64,000 nt of DNA from Candidatus Poribacteria bacterium (lineage in GTDB: Bacteria; Poribacteria; WGA-4E; PCPOR2b). The translations under genes were made by a program, and so were the position numbers. The notes beneath the pieces were generated by a model, which worked only from the letters and a program-made list of their open reading frames with translations, was not told the origin of the DNA and did no database searches. Positions 33,194 to 41,041 of the stretch are shown here, piece after piece (within the stretch, counting starts at the first letter, position 1; each line of letters begins with the position of its first letter). The stretch spans positions 1 through 64,000 of the forward strand of contig JAJEAL010000136.1 of NCBI GenBank assembly GCA_022822785.1, in the 5' to 3' direction.

Positions 33194-35007
33194 TAGCCCA
33201 TCTCCTCTATCACCGCTTGGAGGTCTTCGCGCAATTCGGGTATCAGTTCTCGACTGACCTCCATTTCACCGTCCGCATTCTTGCGAACCACCGTATTATA
33301 CTTGCCTGCGCCCGGTTCCTCCTTCTCAGGATAATCGTCACGAGAATGTGCACCGATGCTTGCTCTGCGCTCTAACGCTGCAAGCGCAATGGCTTCAGAT
33401 ATTGTGAGCATGTGTTCCAGATCCAGTGCCGTATGCCATCCCGGATTATACTCCCGATTTCCGCCCACGCCTGCTTGGTTGGCGCGTTCCCCGAGTTTGT
33501 GGACTTCTGCCCGAGCCTCGTTTAACCCTTCATCGCTGCGCGCGATACCAACGAGGTCTTGCATCATATCCTGCAGATCATACTGGATTTGGAATGGATT
33601 CTCGCCATCTGCATTGTCAAAAGGTTTTAACGCTTCACTTGCAACTGTCTCAATCTCTGCTTCGTTCACTTTGCCTGCGCTGTTTTCTTTGGCAAATTGT
33701 GCAGCATACTCACCTGCACGTTTACCGAAAACTAGCAGGTCAGACAGCGAGTTACCTCCCAATCGATTCGCGCCGTGCAAGCCTGCACCGCATTCACCAC
33801 CCGCAAAAAGCCCCGGCACTGAGGTCATCTGTGAGTCCGCATCGACACGAATTCCGCCCATGATGTAGTGGGTCGTTGGGCCCACCTCCATCGGTTCTTT
33901 GGTGATGTCAATATCCGCCAACTGCATAAATTGGTGATACATACTGGGCAGCTTCCGTCTGATATGTTCTTCGGCGTTGGATATTTTCTCGGAGATCCAT
34001 GAGATGTCGAGGAAGACACCACCGTGTGGACTTCCGCGCCCCTCCTGTACTTCACGCACAATGCACCGAGCGACATGGTCCCGGGTAAGGAGTTCTGGAG
34101 GTCTACGAGCATCTCGATCGCCTTGTGTATATCGCCATCCTTCTTCGGGGTCGTCAGAGGTCTGATTCTGATACAGATCGGGTATATGGTCAAACATAAA
34201 TCGCTGACCCTCACTATTCGTCAGAACTCCTCCCTCACCACGGACGCCTTCTGTTACTAATATGCCTCGCACACTTGGGGGCCAAACCATACCGGTGGGA
34301 TGAAATTGTACGAATTCCATATCAATCAGTTCGGCACCCGCATGGTAGGCGAGTGAATGTCCATCACCTGTGTATTCCCAGCTATTGCTCGTAATTTTAA
34401 AAGCCTTGCCAACGCCGCCGGTAGCGAGCACCACCGCTTTGGCAGAGAAGATCTTGAAGCGTCCTTTTTCGCGTTCGTAACTAAAGGCTCCAACGACCCG
34501 GCCGTCGTCTTTCAGTAGTGATATGACCGTGCACTCCATGTGCACATCCACGCCTTGATGGATACCGTGGTCTTGCAGCACACGAATCATCTCCAGGCCG
34601 GTACGGTCTCCGACATGGGCAAGCCGAGGATATTGATGACCGCCGAAATTTCGTTGCAAGATGCGCCCATCTTGTGTCCGATCAAACAGTGCGCCCCACG
34701 CCTCTAACTCACGAACTCGATCCGGTGCTTCTTTGGCGTGGAGTTCCGCCATACGCCAGTTGTTAAGATATTGACCGCCGCGCATGGTGTCGGCGAAGTG
34801 AACTCGCCATCCATCGCGCTCGTCAACATTCGCTAGCGCTGCAGCAACACCGCCTTCAGCCATAACCGTATGCGCTTTGCCAAGGAGGGATTTACATACT
34901 AACCCGACAGAAACCCCGGCGGCAGAAGCTTCGATAGCAGCTCTCAGACCTGCGCCTCCGGCACCGATGACTAGCACATCATATTCATGCGTTTCGTATT
35001 GTACCAC
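33193..35007 (-). CDS. sdhA: Succinate dehydrogenase flavoprotein subunit
   Basis: 604 residues. FAD-binding 'VLVIGAGGAGLRAAIEAS', covalent flavin His in 'GKAHTVMAEGG', 'MEFVQFHPTGM' and 'TEGVRGEGGVLTN' at the substrate site, and 'HYIMGGIRV' are intact. Start: the frame is open to 35124, but the GTG at 35007 has GGAGG 8 bases upstream and overlaps the last base of the sdhC TAG stop (TAGTG), which implies translational coupling, and it gives the usual N-terminus. Oxidises succinate to fumarate and reduces the membrane quinone pool through SdhB and SdhC. Confidence 0.96.
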   Translation of the reverse strand: MVQYETHEYDVLVIGAGGAGLRAAIEASAAGVSVGLVCKSLLGKAHTVMAEGGVAAALANVDERDGWRVHFADTMRGGQYLNNWRMAELHAKEAPDRVRELEAWGALFDRTQDGRILQRNFGGHQYPRLAHVGDRTGLEMIRVLQDHGIHQGVDVHMECTVISLLKDDGRVVGAFSYEREKGRFKIFSAKAVVLATGGVGKAFKITSNSWEYTGDGHSLAYHAGAELIDMEFVQFHPTGMVWPPSVRGILVTEGVRGEGGVLTNSEGQRFMFDHIPDLYQNQTSDDPEEGWRYTQGDRDARRPPELLTRDHVARCIVREVQEGRGSPHGGVFLDISWISEKISNAEEHIRRKLPSMYHQFMQLADIDITKEPMEVGPTTHYIMGGIRVDADSQMTSVPGLFAGGECGAGLHGANRLGGNSLSDLLVFGKRAGEYAAQFAKENSAGKVNEAEIETVASEALKPFDNADGENPFQIQYDLQDMMQDLVGIARSDEGLNEARAEVHKLGERANQAGVGGNREYNPGWHTALDLEHMLTISEAIALAALERRASIGAHSRDDYPEKEEPGAGKYNTVVRKNADGEMEVSRELIPELREDLQAVIEEMG

Positions 35008-35819
35008 TACAGGATCCTCCAGTCCGACAAAATCCCCATCGAACACAACCGAACATAAACGTCCGACAATCCCACCCAGCAGAGACTCATCCACGCCCAG
35101 AGCATGTGTCGCCGATTCAAACAACTGACGCAGTTGTAGGCAGTTCGACGAATGGGTGCCCCGGAAAGTCTATCGCGGATGCCCCCTACAAGATGACGTA
35201 ACGAGTGGCATCCGAGCGTGTATCCACCTAGAAAGATAACATTGCCTGTTAATATCAGCGTACCGATACCGATACCGAACGATTTGCCGCCATCCCCATT
35301 TTCAAACCATAGTGCCGTCCAAGCATCGTAGGCAAGAATTACTAGGAAAACGAGCGCTAGGTACAGAAAGTATCGATGGACGTTTTGCATAATCAGCGGA
35401 AACGAACCTTCGCCCCGGTAGCCCTTGCGCGGTTCGCTGACAGTACATGAAGGTGGATCTGCCCAAAAGGCTTTGTAATAAGCACCACGATAATAGTAAC
35501 AGGTGAAACGAAAACCGAGCGGTGCCCAAAGAATGAGGATGGCCGGTGAAAACCAGAGAGGCAACCAATCAGGTTTCCCAGCAAACCAACTGTGTCCTGA
35601 GTTATGATCGTGGGTATCAAAAAGCAGCGGAGAATAGAAAGGAGACAGATATGACTCGTGATGATAATGATCGCCCTGAAAGACCGCCCACGTCGCATAG
35701 AGACCAAAAATAGACAACCCCAGAAAAACCGCTAGCGGTTGTACCCACCACACATCGCGTCGTCTGGTTTGACCGAACCGGCGGTCGGTTAAAGTTAATT
35801 CTGGATGATTCATAGACAA
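35007..35819 (-). CDS. sdhC: Succinate dehydrogenase membrane anchor, single-chain type
   Basis: 270 residues with about five membrane helices, e.g. 'VQPLAVFLGLSIFGLYATWAV', 'FSPAILILWAPLGFRFTCYYY', 'YFLYLALVFLVILAYDAW' and 'LILTGNVIFLGGYTLGCHSL'. Several His on these helices (VHRYFLYL, GCHSLRHLVG) could ligate heme b. Single long anchors of this kind replace the separate SdhC and SdhD in a number of phyla. It sits immediately upstream of sdhA with a one-base overlap, the main reason for the call. Start 35819 or 35813, undecided. Confidence 0.85.
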   Translation of the reverse strand: MSMNHPELTLTDRRFGQTRRRDVWWVQPLAVFLGLSIFGLYATWAVFQGDHYHHESYLSPFYSPLLFDTHDHNSGHSWFAGKPDWLPLWFSPAILILWAPLGFRFTCYYYRGAYYKAFWADPPSCTVSEPRKGYRGEGSFPLIMQNVHRYFLYLALVFLVILAYDAWTALWFENGDGGKSFGIGIGTLILTGNVIFLGGYTLGCHSLRHLVGGIRDRLSGAPIRRTAYNCVSCLNRRHMLWAWMSLCWVGLSDVYVRLCSMGILSDWRIL

Positions 35820-35825
35820 TATCCC

Positions 35826-36500
35826 TCATTTTTTAAGCAGCGTTTTTATATCTTTACGCAACTGCTGGAGTGACCCCGGACTTCGACTGTCATAGTAGCC
35901 GTGGACGCGCTGGCTTCGATCGACAAGCGCAAACCGTGTACTGTGCAGAATTTCGCTTCCACGATGACCGGCTGCTAGGTTAAAACCTTCATGAGCTAGT
36001 TGATAGATTGCATCTTTCCGTCCAGTCAAGAAAGACCAACGGTTGCTATCGGCCCCATACTGATCTGCATAATGCAAGAGGACCTCCGGACTATCTCGTT
36101 CGGGATCCACAGAGAAAGAGACGAAATGGAGATCTCCTGTCGCGAATTCATCCTGAAGGTCCGCCATTTGAACGGTCATTGCCGGACAAATTGTCGGACA
36201 ACTGGTAAAGATGAAATCGGCAACCCAGACCTTACCATGCAAATCAGACAAAGCAAACGGAGCACCCCGTTGATTCGTCAAGGAAAAGTCCGGCAGTTGT
36301 CCACGACCATCAAGCCCTAACGATGAATCTGACGGCTCAGCGGTTGTCCCAGACTTTTGATAAACAAACGATCGAAGATTAACACCTACGATTCCAACAA
36401 TTACGAGGGCTAGCACTCCCCATAGAAGTCCGCGCAGCGTACGGTCACTGGGTCTAGCCCTCTGCTCTGAAGATTTGAGTTCGACTTCCATAGACATCAA
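35826..36500 (-). CDS. SCO1/SenC-type copper chaperone
   Basis: 224 residues. An N-terminal membrane anchor (about 25-47, 'GLLWGVLALVIVGIVGVNL') and a thioredoxin-fold domain with the copper-binding 'FTSCPTICPAMT' (CxxxC) and a downstream His ('HSTRFALVD'), the full ligand set. Delivers copper to the CuA site of cytochrome oxidase. It lies between sdhC and the oxidase subunit genes, consistent with that role. Confidence 0.93.
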   Translation of the reverse strand: MMSMEVELKSSEQRARPSDRTLRGLLWGVLALVIVGIVGVNLRSFVYQKSGTTAEPSDSSLGLDGRGQLPDFSLTNQRGAPFALSDLHGKVWVADFIFTSCPTICPAMTVQMADLQDEFATGDLHFVSFSVDPERDSPEVLLHYADQYGADSNRWSFLTGRKDAIYQLAHEGFNLAAGHRGSEILHSTRFALVDRSQRVHGYYDSRSPGSLQQLRKDIKTLLKK

Positions 36501-36545
36501 ACATAAACCCTAAGACGTGCAAGGTAAGATTTACTCACGCTTTAC

Positions 36546-36887
36546 TTAGTGAGAGGTATCAACGACTTGAGATTGCGCTGTGGTTCCTTCGTGGCGAGCA
36601 CTTGCCATTAGATCTGGCAGCAGCATAAGCACGAGAAAAACGCAGATGATAAACGGTGTCAGCGCAATAACTATCAAGGTTCTCTGCTCAAATTTCAGGT
36701 GCATGAAATATAGAGCAACATAAAGTGCCTTAGAACATGCCATACCAATCAGCAGAATTGCGGTCACAACTTGCCCTAGCATCTGTTTCAAAAAAGGCAG
36801 GGCAACGAGGACTTCAAGGATGGTGAGTACCAAAAGAATCCAAAATATTCTCATGTATTTCGGGTGTTCTTTATGAGCGTGTTCCAT
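36546..36887 (-). CDS. Cytochrome c oxidase subunit IV
   Basis: 113 residues, three helices in the bacterial CtaF/CoxD-like pattern: 'RIFWILLVLTILEVLVALP', 'AILLIGMACSKALYVALYFMHLKFE' and 'IVIALTPFIICVFLVLMLLP'. The KALYV-YFMHL stretch is typical. Starts with a His-rich peptide (MEHAHKEHPKY). Part of the cox gene run, 20 bases from the subunit III gene. Confidence 0.9.
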   Translation of the reverse strand: MEHAHKEHPKYMRIFWILLVLTILEVLVALPFLKQMLGQVVTAILLIGMACSKALYVALYFMHLKFEQRTLIVIALTPFIICVFLVLMLLPDLMASARHEGTTAQSQVVDTSH

Positions 36888-36907
36888 ATTGATTCTCCAT
36901 TCGGTGA

Positions 36908-37552
36908 TTACAGCAGATACATAAAAGTAAAGACCATGATCCAGATAAGGTCAACGAAGTGCCAATATAGCCCCAAAATCTCGACTCTGTGGTTATATTC
37001 GGCTGTATAGTTACCCCGCAGCCCCTGAATCAAGATAACAGTAAGGTAGATGACCCCGCCGGTGACGTGTGCACCGTGGAAACCGGTAATGGTGTAGAAG
37101 GTGGGACCAAAAAGCACAGAGCCGGAAATCTCAGCACCAGACAACCCGTGGTGGGGAATTGTGGTTAGGGTCAAACCGTGCTTAATCAAGTGTGTCCATT
37201 CATACGCTTGCAATCCCAAGAAGATTACTCCGCCCAGAATCGTCAAGCCGAGAAAGGTACACATCCTCGATTGGTTGCCGTTCTGAATGGCTTCAAGGGC
37301 TTTGACCATCGTAACACTACTACAGATTAACAGAAAGGTCATAAACGCTGTCAGTTCAATGCCGAGCACTTCCGATGGAGGCACCCATTCGGCTGCGCCG
37401 GCGCGTATCGCCCCATAGGCAGCCAGCAACGCACCAAACGACATCGCATCGCTAATGAGAAATAGCCACATCCCCAACTTTCCTAAACTGTCGGGGGTGA
37501 GGGATGGTTCATAGACATCCGCGGAATGATCGACTGTTGTAGTTTCTGCCAA
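36908..37552 (-). CDS. Cytochrome c oxidase subunit III
   Basis: 214 residues, five-helix short subunit III. 'KLGMWLFLISDAMSFGALLAAYG' opens the protein and 'FYTITGFHGAHVTGGVIYLTV' then 'VEILGLYWHFVDLIWIMVFTFMYLL' are the family motifs, including the Glu-rich membrane turn and WHFVD. Stabilises the core oxidase. A second, related subunit III-like gene lies one gene further upstream. Confidence 0.95.
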   Translation of the reverse strand: MAETTTVDHSADVYEPSLTPDSLGKLGMWLFLISDAMSFGALLAAYGAIRAGAAEWVPPSEVLGIELTAFMTFLLICSSVTMVKALEAIQNGNQSRMCTFLGLTILGGVIFLGLQAYEWTHLIKHGLTLTTIPHHGLSGAEISGSVLFGPTFYTITGFHGAHVTGGVIYLTVILIQGLRGNYTAEYNHRVEILGLYWHFVDLIWIMVFTFMYLL

Positions 37553-37555
37553 TTT

Positions 37556-37810
37556 TCACACTCCTTTTATATTTGAGGGTGATTTACGATTATCGGCCCG
37601 ATGTGCGCGGTAGTATACGTAGAACACACCACCGCCAATTAGACCGGAGACAATATAGGGCATTGCCATAAGGAATAGAATACTCCATTTGAAACCCTGA
37701 ACAATTGGGTCATCAATGGTTTTACATGAGGGACAGGCTTCCACAGCTGCGGGTATCAGCAGTGCGAGAACCGTGACCCCTACTATTAACAAAAAATATC
37801 GACGCATCAT
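37556..37810 (-). CDS. Small exported membrane protein of the cox cluster
   Basis: 84 residues from the ATG at 37810, chosen because AAGGAG lies 7 bases before it; the frame is open to 37840. It has a signal sequence (YFLLIVGVTVLALLIPAAVEA), the motif 'CPSCK' just after it and one further helix (FLMAMPYIVSGLIGGGVFYVYY). The CxxC could bind copper or heme, or form a disulfide. Encoded between the two subunit III genes, so an oxidase assembly or accessory subunit is possible. No family name known to me. Confidence 0.75.
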   Translation of the reverse strand: MMRRYFLLIVGVTVLALLIPAAVEACPSCKTIDDPIVQGFKWSILFLMAMPYIVSGLIGGGVFYVYYRAHRADNRKSPSNIKGV

Positions 37811-37840
37811 AAGAGATCTCCTTGGTGTTTTCAATGGCAT

Positions 37841-38446
37841 TTAGATTAAATACACAAGGACATAAAGAAGGGGCCATAATACGACAACAAACGCCCAGTA
37901 AATTGCACAAACCTCAACGCCAACGTAGTGATTCATCGAAAAACGACCAGCTATTGCCCTCACAAAAACAGCTAGCAGCCAGAGAACTGCTATCAGAACG
38001 TGCAAGGCATGACAACCGATGAGGACATAGAAGACTGAGCCGTATACCCCCGACGAAAGCGTAAATCCATGGTGTACCAAGCGCACCCATTCCGATCCTT
38101 GAACCGCAAGGAAAATCACGCCCAGAATTCCCGTCACGCACAGCCAGTTTTTGAGTTCTTTGTGACGGTCGTGGCGAATGGCTCGCAGCCCCTGAAGCAT
38201 CGTGTATCCGCTCAGGAGCAAGACGATTGTATTCAGTCCAGTCACGCCAATCGGCAAACGGACATCCGCCTGCGCTGGCGGGGGCCATGTCACACTTCCC
38301 AAACGGAAAACAAGGAATGTGCCAATCAATCCCGCAAAAAACATAATTTCGGCAGCGACGAGAACCAGCACGGCTAGACGTGCATTGCTGAGCGGTCGGT
38401 TGTCTCCCTCAACAGGTTCAGATGATGTATGGTCTAGTTCATTCAT
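37841..38446 (-). CDS. Second cytochrome c oxidase subunit III-like protein
   Basis: 201 residues from the ATG at 38446 (the frame stays open to 38488). Five helices: 'LVLVAAEIMFFAGLIGTFLVF', 'FLAVQGSEWVRLVHHGFTLS', 'SVFYVLIGCHALHVLIAVLWL' and 'VEVCAIYWAFVVVLWPLLYVLVYLI'. This is the same fold as the protein at 36908, with the W-H turn changed to YWAFV. Paired subunit III genes occur in several environmental phyla, where one copy may serve as a subunit III N-terminal or assembly partner. Whether both are in one complex is unknown. Confidence 0.88.
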   Translation of the reverse strand: MNELDHTSSEPVEGDNRPLSNARLAVLVLVAAEIMFFAGLIGTFLVFRLGSVTWPPPAQADVRLPIGVTGLNTIVLLLSGYTMLQGLRAIRHDRHKELKNWLCVTGILGVIFLAVQGSEWVRLVHHGFTLSSGVYGSVFYVLIGCHALHVLIAVLWLLAVFVRAIAGRFSMNHYVGVEVCAIYWAFVVVLWPLLYVLVYLI

Positions 38447-38554
38447 CAGAATAGAAGAGAAAACGCGAAACGTGAAAACCATCATCACTTATCATTAGTT
38501 CATTAATGGATCGAACTAAACAAGTTTTCGGTGCGCGATTTCTTAACATGGACC

Positions 38555-38665
38555 TTAATTTTTGACGATTGCGAGAATCGTTGCAAAGACAAATAGAACG
38601 ATAAACACCGCCAATAAGAACAACCCAATCCGTCGGTTTTGCGTACGCTTTTCTTGATTGTTCAT
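38555..38665 (-). CDS. 36-residue single-helix membrane protein in the cox cluster
   Basis: A short frame with a basic, Gln-rich head (MNNQEKRTQNRRIG) and one hydrophobic helix (LFLLAVFIVLFVFATILAIV), ending KN. It is the only content of the ~240-base gap between the subunit III-like gene and ctaB. Small helices like this are often oxidase accessory peptides. No strong ribosome site: GGGAA 12 bases upstream is the best. No homologue can be claimed from sequence alone. Confidence 0.6.
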   Translation of the reverse strand: MNNQEKRTQNRRIGLFLLAVFIVLFVFATILAIVKN

Positions 38666-38687
38666 CTAAATTGGTATTCCCATTCGA

Positions 38688-39590
38688 TTAAGACATTTTG
38701 TCGAGTGCCATCACTAAAAACACCATGGGCAGGTATATCAATGATGCATAGAGTAATCGTCTTGCCGCTCTAGTCGATTTAGAAACCGAAAGGCTAATGC
38801 CAAACCCGAGAAAGATGAGGCTCAACATTAGCGCGGCAAAAAAATAGACGATACCCGCGATGCCTAGTAACGTCGGTAGCAGCGCCACAACGAGAAGCCC
38901 AAGGCAATTGATAACAATCTGTCTGTTGGTGCTCTTGCCATCCGGATGAACAACGGGTAGCAGACGAAACCCAGCTTGTGCGTATTCATCACGGTAGATA
39001 AACGCGATTGAGAGCGAGTGTGGTAGCTGCCAGAGAAACAGAATTGCAAAGAGCACCCACGCCTCAATATTGAGTGTTCCCCGTGCTGCAGCCCACCCAA
39101 TCACAGGCGGTAGTGCTCCCGGAAACGCCCCCGCAACAGTACAAAGCGATGTCTTCCTTTTCAGTGGAGTATAGACAAACAGATAGGTAACAACAATGGC
39201 GGAGATGACCAATGCGCCTAGGGCATTTACGGCAAACGCCATATAGAGCAAACCACCAGCGGTCAGGGCGACTCCAAAGAACAAAGCTGTAGTGGGTTGA
39301 AGGCGTTTATCCGGCAATGGACGATGACACGTCCGCACCATTTGAGCATCAAGATCGCGCTCAAGATACTGATTCAGGGCTAATACCCCTGCTGCTGACA
39401 ATCCTGTACCGATAATGGTGTGAATGAGCTGTAGCCAATTAAACGGTTGTGGAGAAGCAAGGTAAAAACCAGCCGTAGTTGTAATCAGTATCATTGAAAC
39501 GAGCCGCGGCTTTGTCAGTTCAACAAGCGTTGAAACTCGGCGACTCATTTGGGATAGGTCAACCCCTAACGTCTCTGTTGTTGATATCAT
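38688..39590 (-). CDS. ctaB: Protoheme IX farnesyltransferase (heme O synthase)
   Basis: 300 residues, UbiA-type prenyltransferase with about eight helices. 'LELTKPRLVSMILITTTAGF' style N-terminus, the Asp-rich 'NQYLERDLDAQMVRT' (N-x3-D-x3-D type) that binds farnesyl diphosphate through Mg, and 'YTPLKRKTSLCTVAGAFPGA'. Adds a farnesyl chain to heme b, making heme O for the aa3 oxidase. Its ATG overlaps the TGA of ctaA (ATGA), so the two are coupled. Confidence 0.95.
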   Translation of the reverse strand: MISTTETLGVDLSQMSRRVSTLVELTKPRLVSMILITTTAGFYLASPQPFNWLQLIHTIIGTGLSAAGVLALNQYLERDLDAQMVRTCHRPLPDKRLQPTTALFFGVALTAGGLLYMAFAVNALGALVISAIVVTYLFVYTPLKRKTSLCTVAGAFPGALPPVIGWAAARGTLNIEAWVLFAILFLWQLPHSLSIAFIYRDEYAQAGFRLLPVVHPDGKSTNRQIVINCLGLLVVALLPTLLGIAGIVYFFAALMLSLIFLGFGISLSVSKSTRAARRLLYASLIYLPMVFLVMALDKMS

Positions 39591-40729
39591 GCAGACACCT
39601 CATCGGAGACGAGCCCTCGATTTATAACAGGTTCTGATCTACCTGTGAAGTGGAAAAGGTTCAAGGTTAGTACAACGGAACTCACAAGCATTAAAGCACC
39701 GATCGCAACATGCGCGGTTGTGATTATTACACCGGCAACAGGGGCTATACCTTCACCAAAAACGGTGAACTCAGCGAGATATGCTCCAACACCGAGCGTC
39801 AATTGTACCGCGAGCAGACCACCTAGCAGTAAGATAAGACGAACCCAAGATACATTTTCGAGATGATCTCTTAAGATTCGGCGTAGAAGCAAAAATATGT
39901 GAATTGTTACGAGTCCTGCGAAAACTAGATGGGCATCCAATCGATCTCCTGTATGCCTCAACACAGCACCGAAGATAAATTGGATATAGATGAGCCCAAC
40001 CGTGATGAGACTCAAGTTTCTGAGGCGTGAAGTATTTGTATCCTCAATTCTCACCGATGTTTGCAACCAGCTGCGCGACGTAAACAAGGCAAGACTTACC
40101 GTCAACGCAAAAAATGCCTGAGCAAAACAGGCGTGCACGATAGCGAGCGCTCTACTGAGGTTGGTTACACGCAGCCCACCCATCACCCCTTGAGCGATAA
40201 CTGAGACAAGAGCAATAACGCCAAGCCATTTCATCCATTTCCGAGAATCTCTCACCCAGATTGCTAACATCAATGCAATCGTCAGAAAACCGACAATAGA
40301 ACCAAGCAACCGATGGCTGTGTTCGTAAAGCACACCGTGAACGTACACATCGAGCCGCTCGCCTGATTTAATCAGCGTATAGGTGCGTTCATTTGCCTTG
40401 TCCGCAAGTTTCCACCTGCTGCCGTGTTGCTCAGTTGAAATTATAACATTTTTTGACACCGAAATCCCGTTTTTTTCGAGACCGTGTTGTAGTTTCGCAG
40501 ATAGGTTGTCTTTCTCCAGATCTGCTTGGATAGTCGGGTCAACGCTGACGAGAAACCCACTGACCGTTTTAGACAACGGATAGAGGAACATGTTGTATCC
40601 GAAGGTCGTGGGCCAATCGGGGACAGCAAGCCCCGAATCCGTGCTAGTCACAAGTCCGCCCATGCAGATTAGGATAAAAGTTGTTACAGCAGTTAGTACA
40701 GCAAGTCTATGAAGCCACGGACGATACAT
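39587..40729 (-). CDS. ctaA: Heme A synthase
   Basis: 380 residues, COX15/CtaA family with eight helices. Opens with 'LAVLTAVTTFILICMGGLVTSTDSGLAVPDWPTTFG', recognised in short pieces: 'GGLVTSTDSGLAVPDWP' is the family signature. His ligands appear in 'EHSHRLLGSIVGF', 'HACFAQAFFAL', 'RHTGDRLDAHLVF' and 'TAHVAIGAL'. An extra ~60-residue periplasmic segment follows the first helix (about 57-125). Oxidises heme O to heme A. It is the upstream partner of ctaB. Confidence 0.94.
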   Translation of the reverse strand: MYRPWLHRLAVLTAVTTFILICMGGLVTSTDSGLAVPDWPTTFGYNMFLYPLSKTVSGFLVSVDPTIQADLEKDNLSAKLQHGLEKNGISVSKNVIISTEQHGSRWKLADKANERTYTLIKSGERLDVYVHGVLYEHSHRLLGSIVGFLTIALMLAIWVRDSRKWMKWLGVIALVSVIAQGVMGGLRVTNLSRALAIVHACFAQAFFALTVSLALFTSRSWLQTSVRIEDTNTSRLRNLSLITVGLIYIQFIFGAVLRHTGDRLDAHLVFAGLVTIHIFLLLRRILRDHLENVSWVRLILLLGGLLAVQLTLGVGAYLAEFTVFGEGIAPVAGVIITTAHVAIGALMLVSSVVLTLNLFHFTGRSEPVINRGLVSDEVSA

Positions 40730-40857
40730 TGAGTCAGTAGTAACCTTCTTCGCTTAGATAGGACGCAGATAAACACAGATTTGAGAATCTTTTTCAGACC
40801 GATGGTTTTTGAAGCCACTGCATAGCTCCTCCGGCTTTCCACATAGGGAAACGGAGC

Positions 40858-41035
40858 GAGTTATTGACGTACTCCCAAGCGTAAAGACTTGGGATTCTTA
40901 CACGCTGTATTAGCCATGTTTACATAGATGTGGTAAAGCTATCTGTATCCCAGAGTCTTGCAGAGCGGTAAAGCTTTACCGCTCTGCAAAACCTTAAGCA
41001 TAAATGCTTGGGACTTAGACCTAAAGGGGTTTTTG
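40858..41035. mobile_element. Palindrome-rich element, possible non-autonomous IS200/IS605-type remnant
   Basis: No gene is found in the 312-base gap between ctaA and the subunit I gene. It contains three ordered structures: a hairpin tcccaag (40873-40879) / cttggga (40888-40894); a perfect 32-base palindrome, arms ttgcagagcggtaaag and ctttaccgctctgcaa, at 40958-40989 with no loop; and aagcat/atgctt at 40996-41009 followed by a second 'cttggga'. Hairpins of the type ccCAAG-N-CTTGgg with 'cttgggatt' are typical of IS200/IS605 ends, and transposase-free copies (PATE-like) are common. No transposase fragment was seen, so the origin is an inference. Confidence 0.5.
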
Positions 41036-41041
41036 TTAAAT

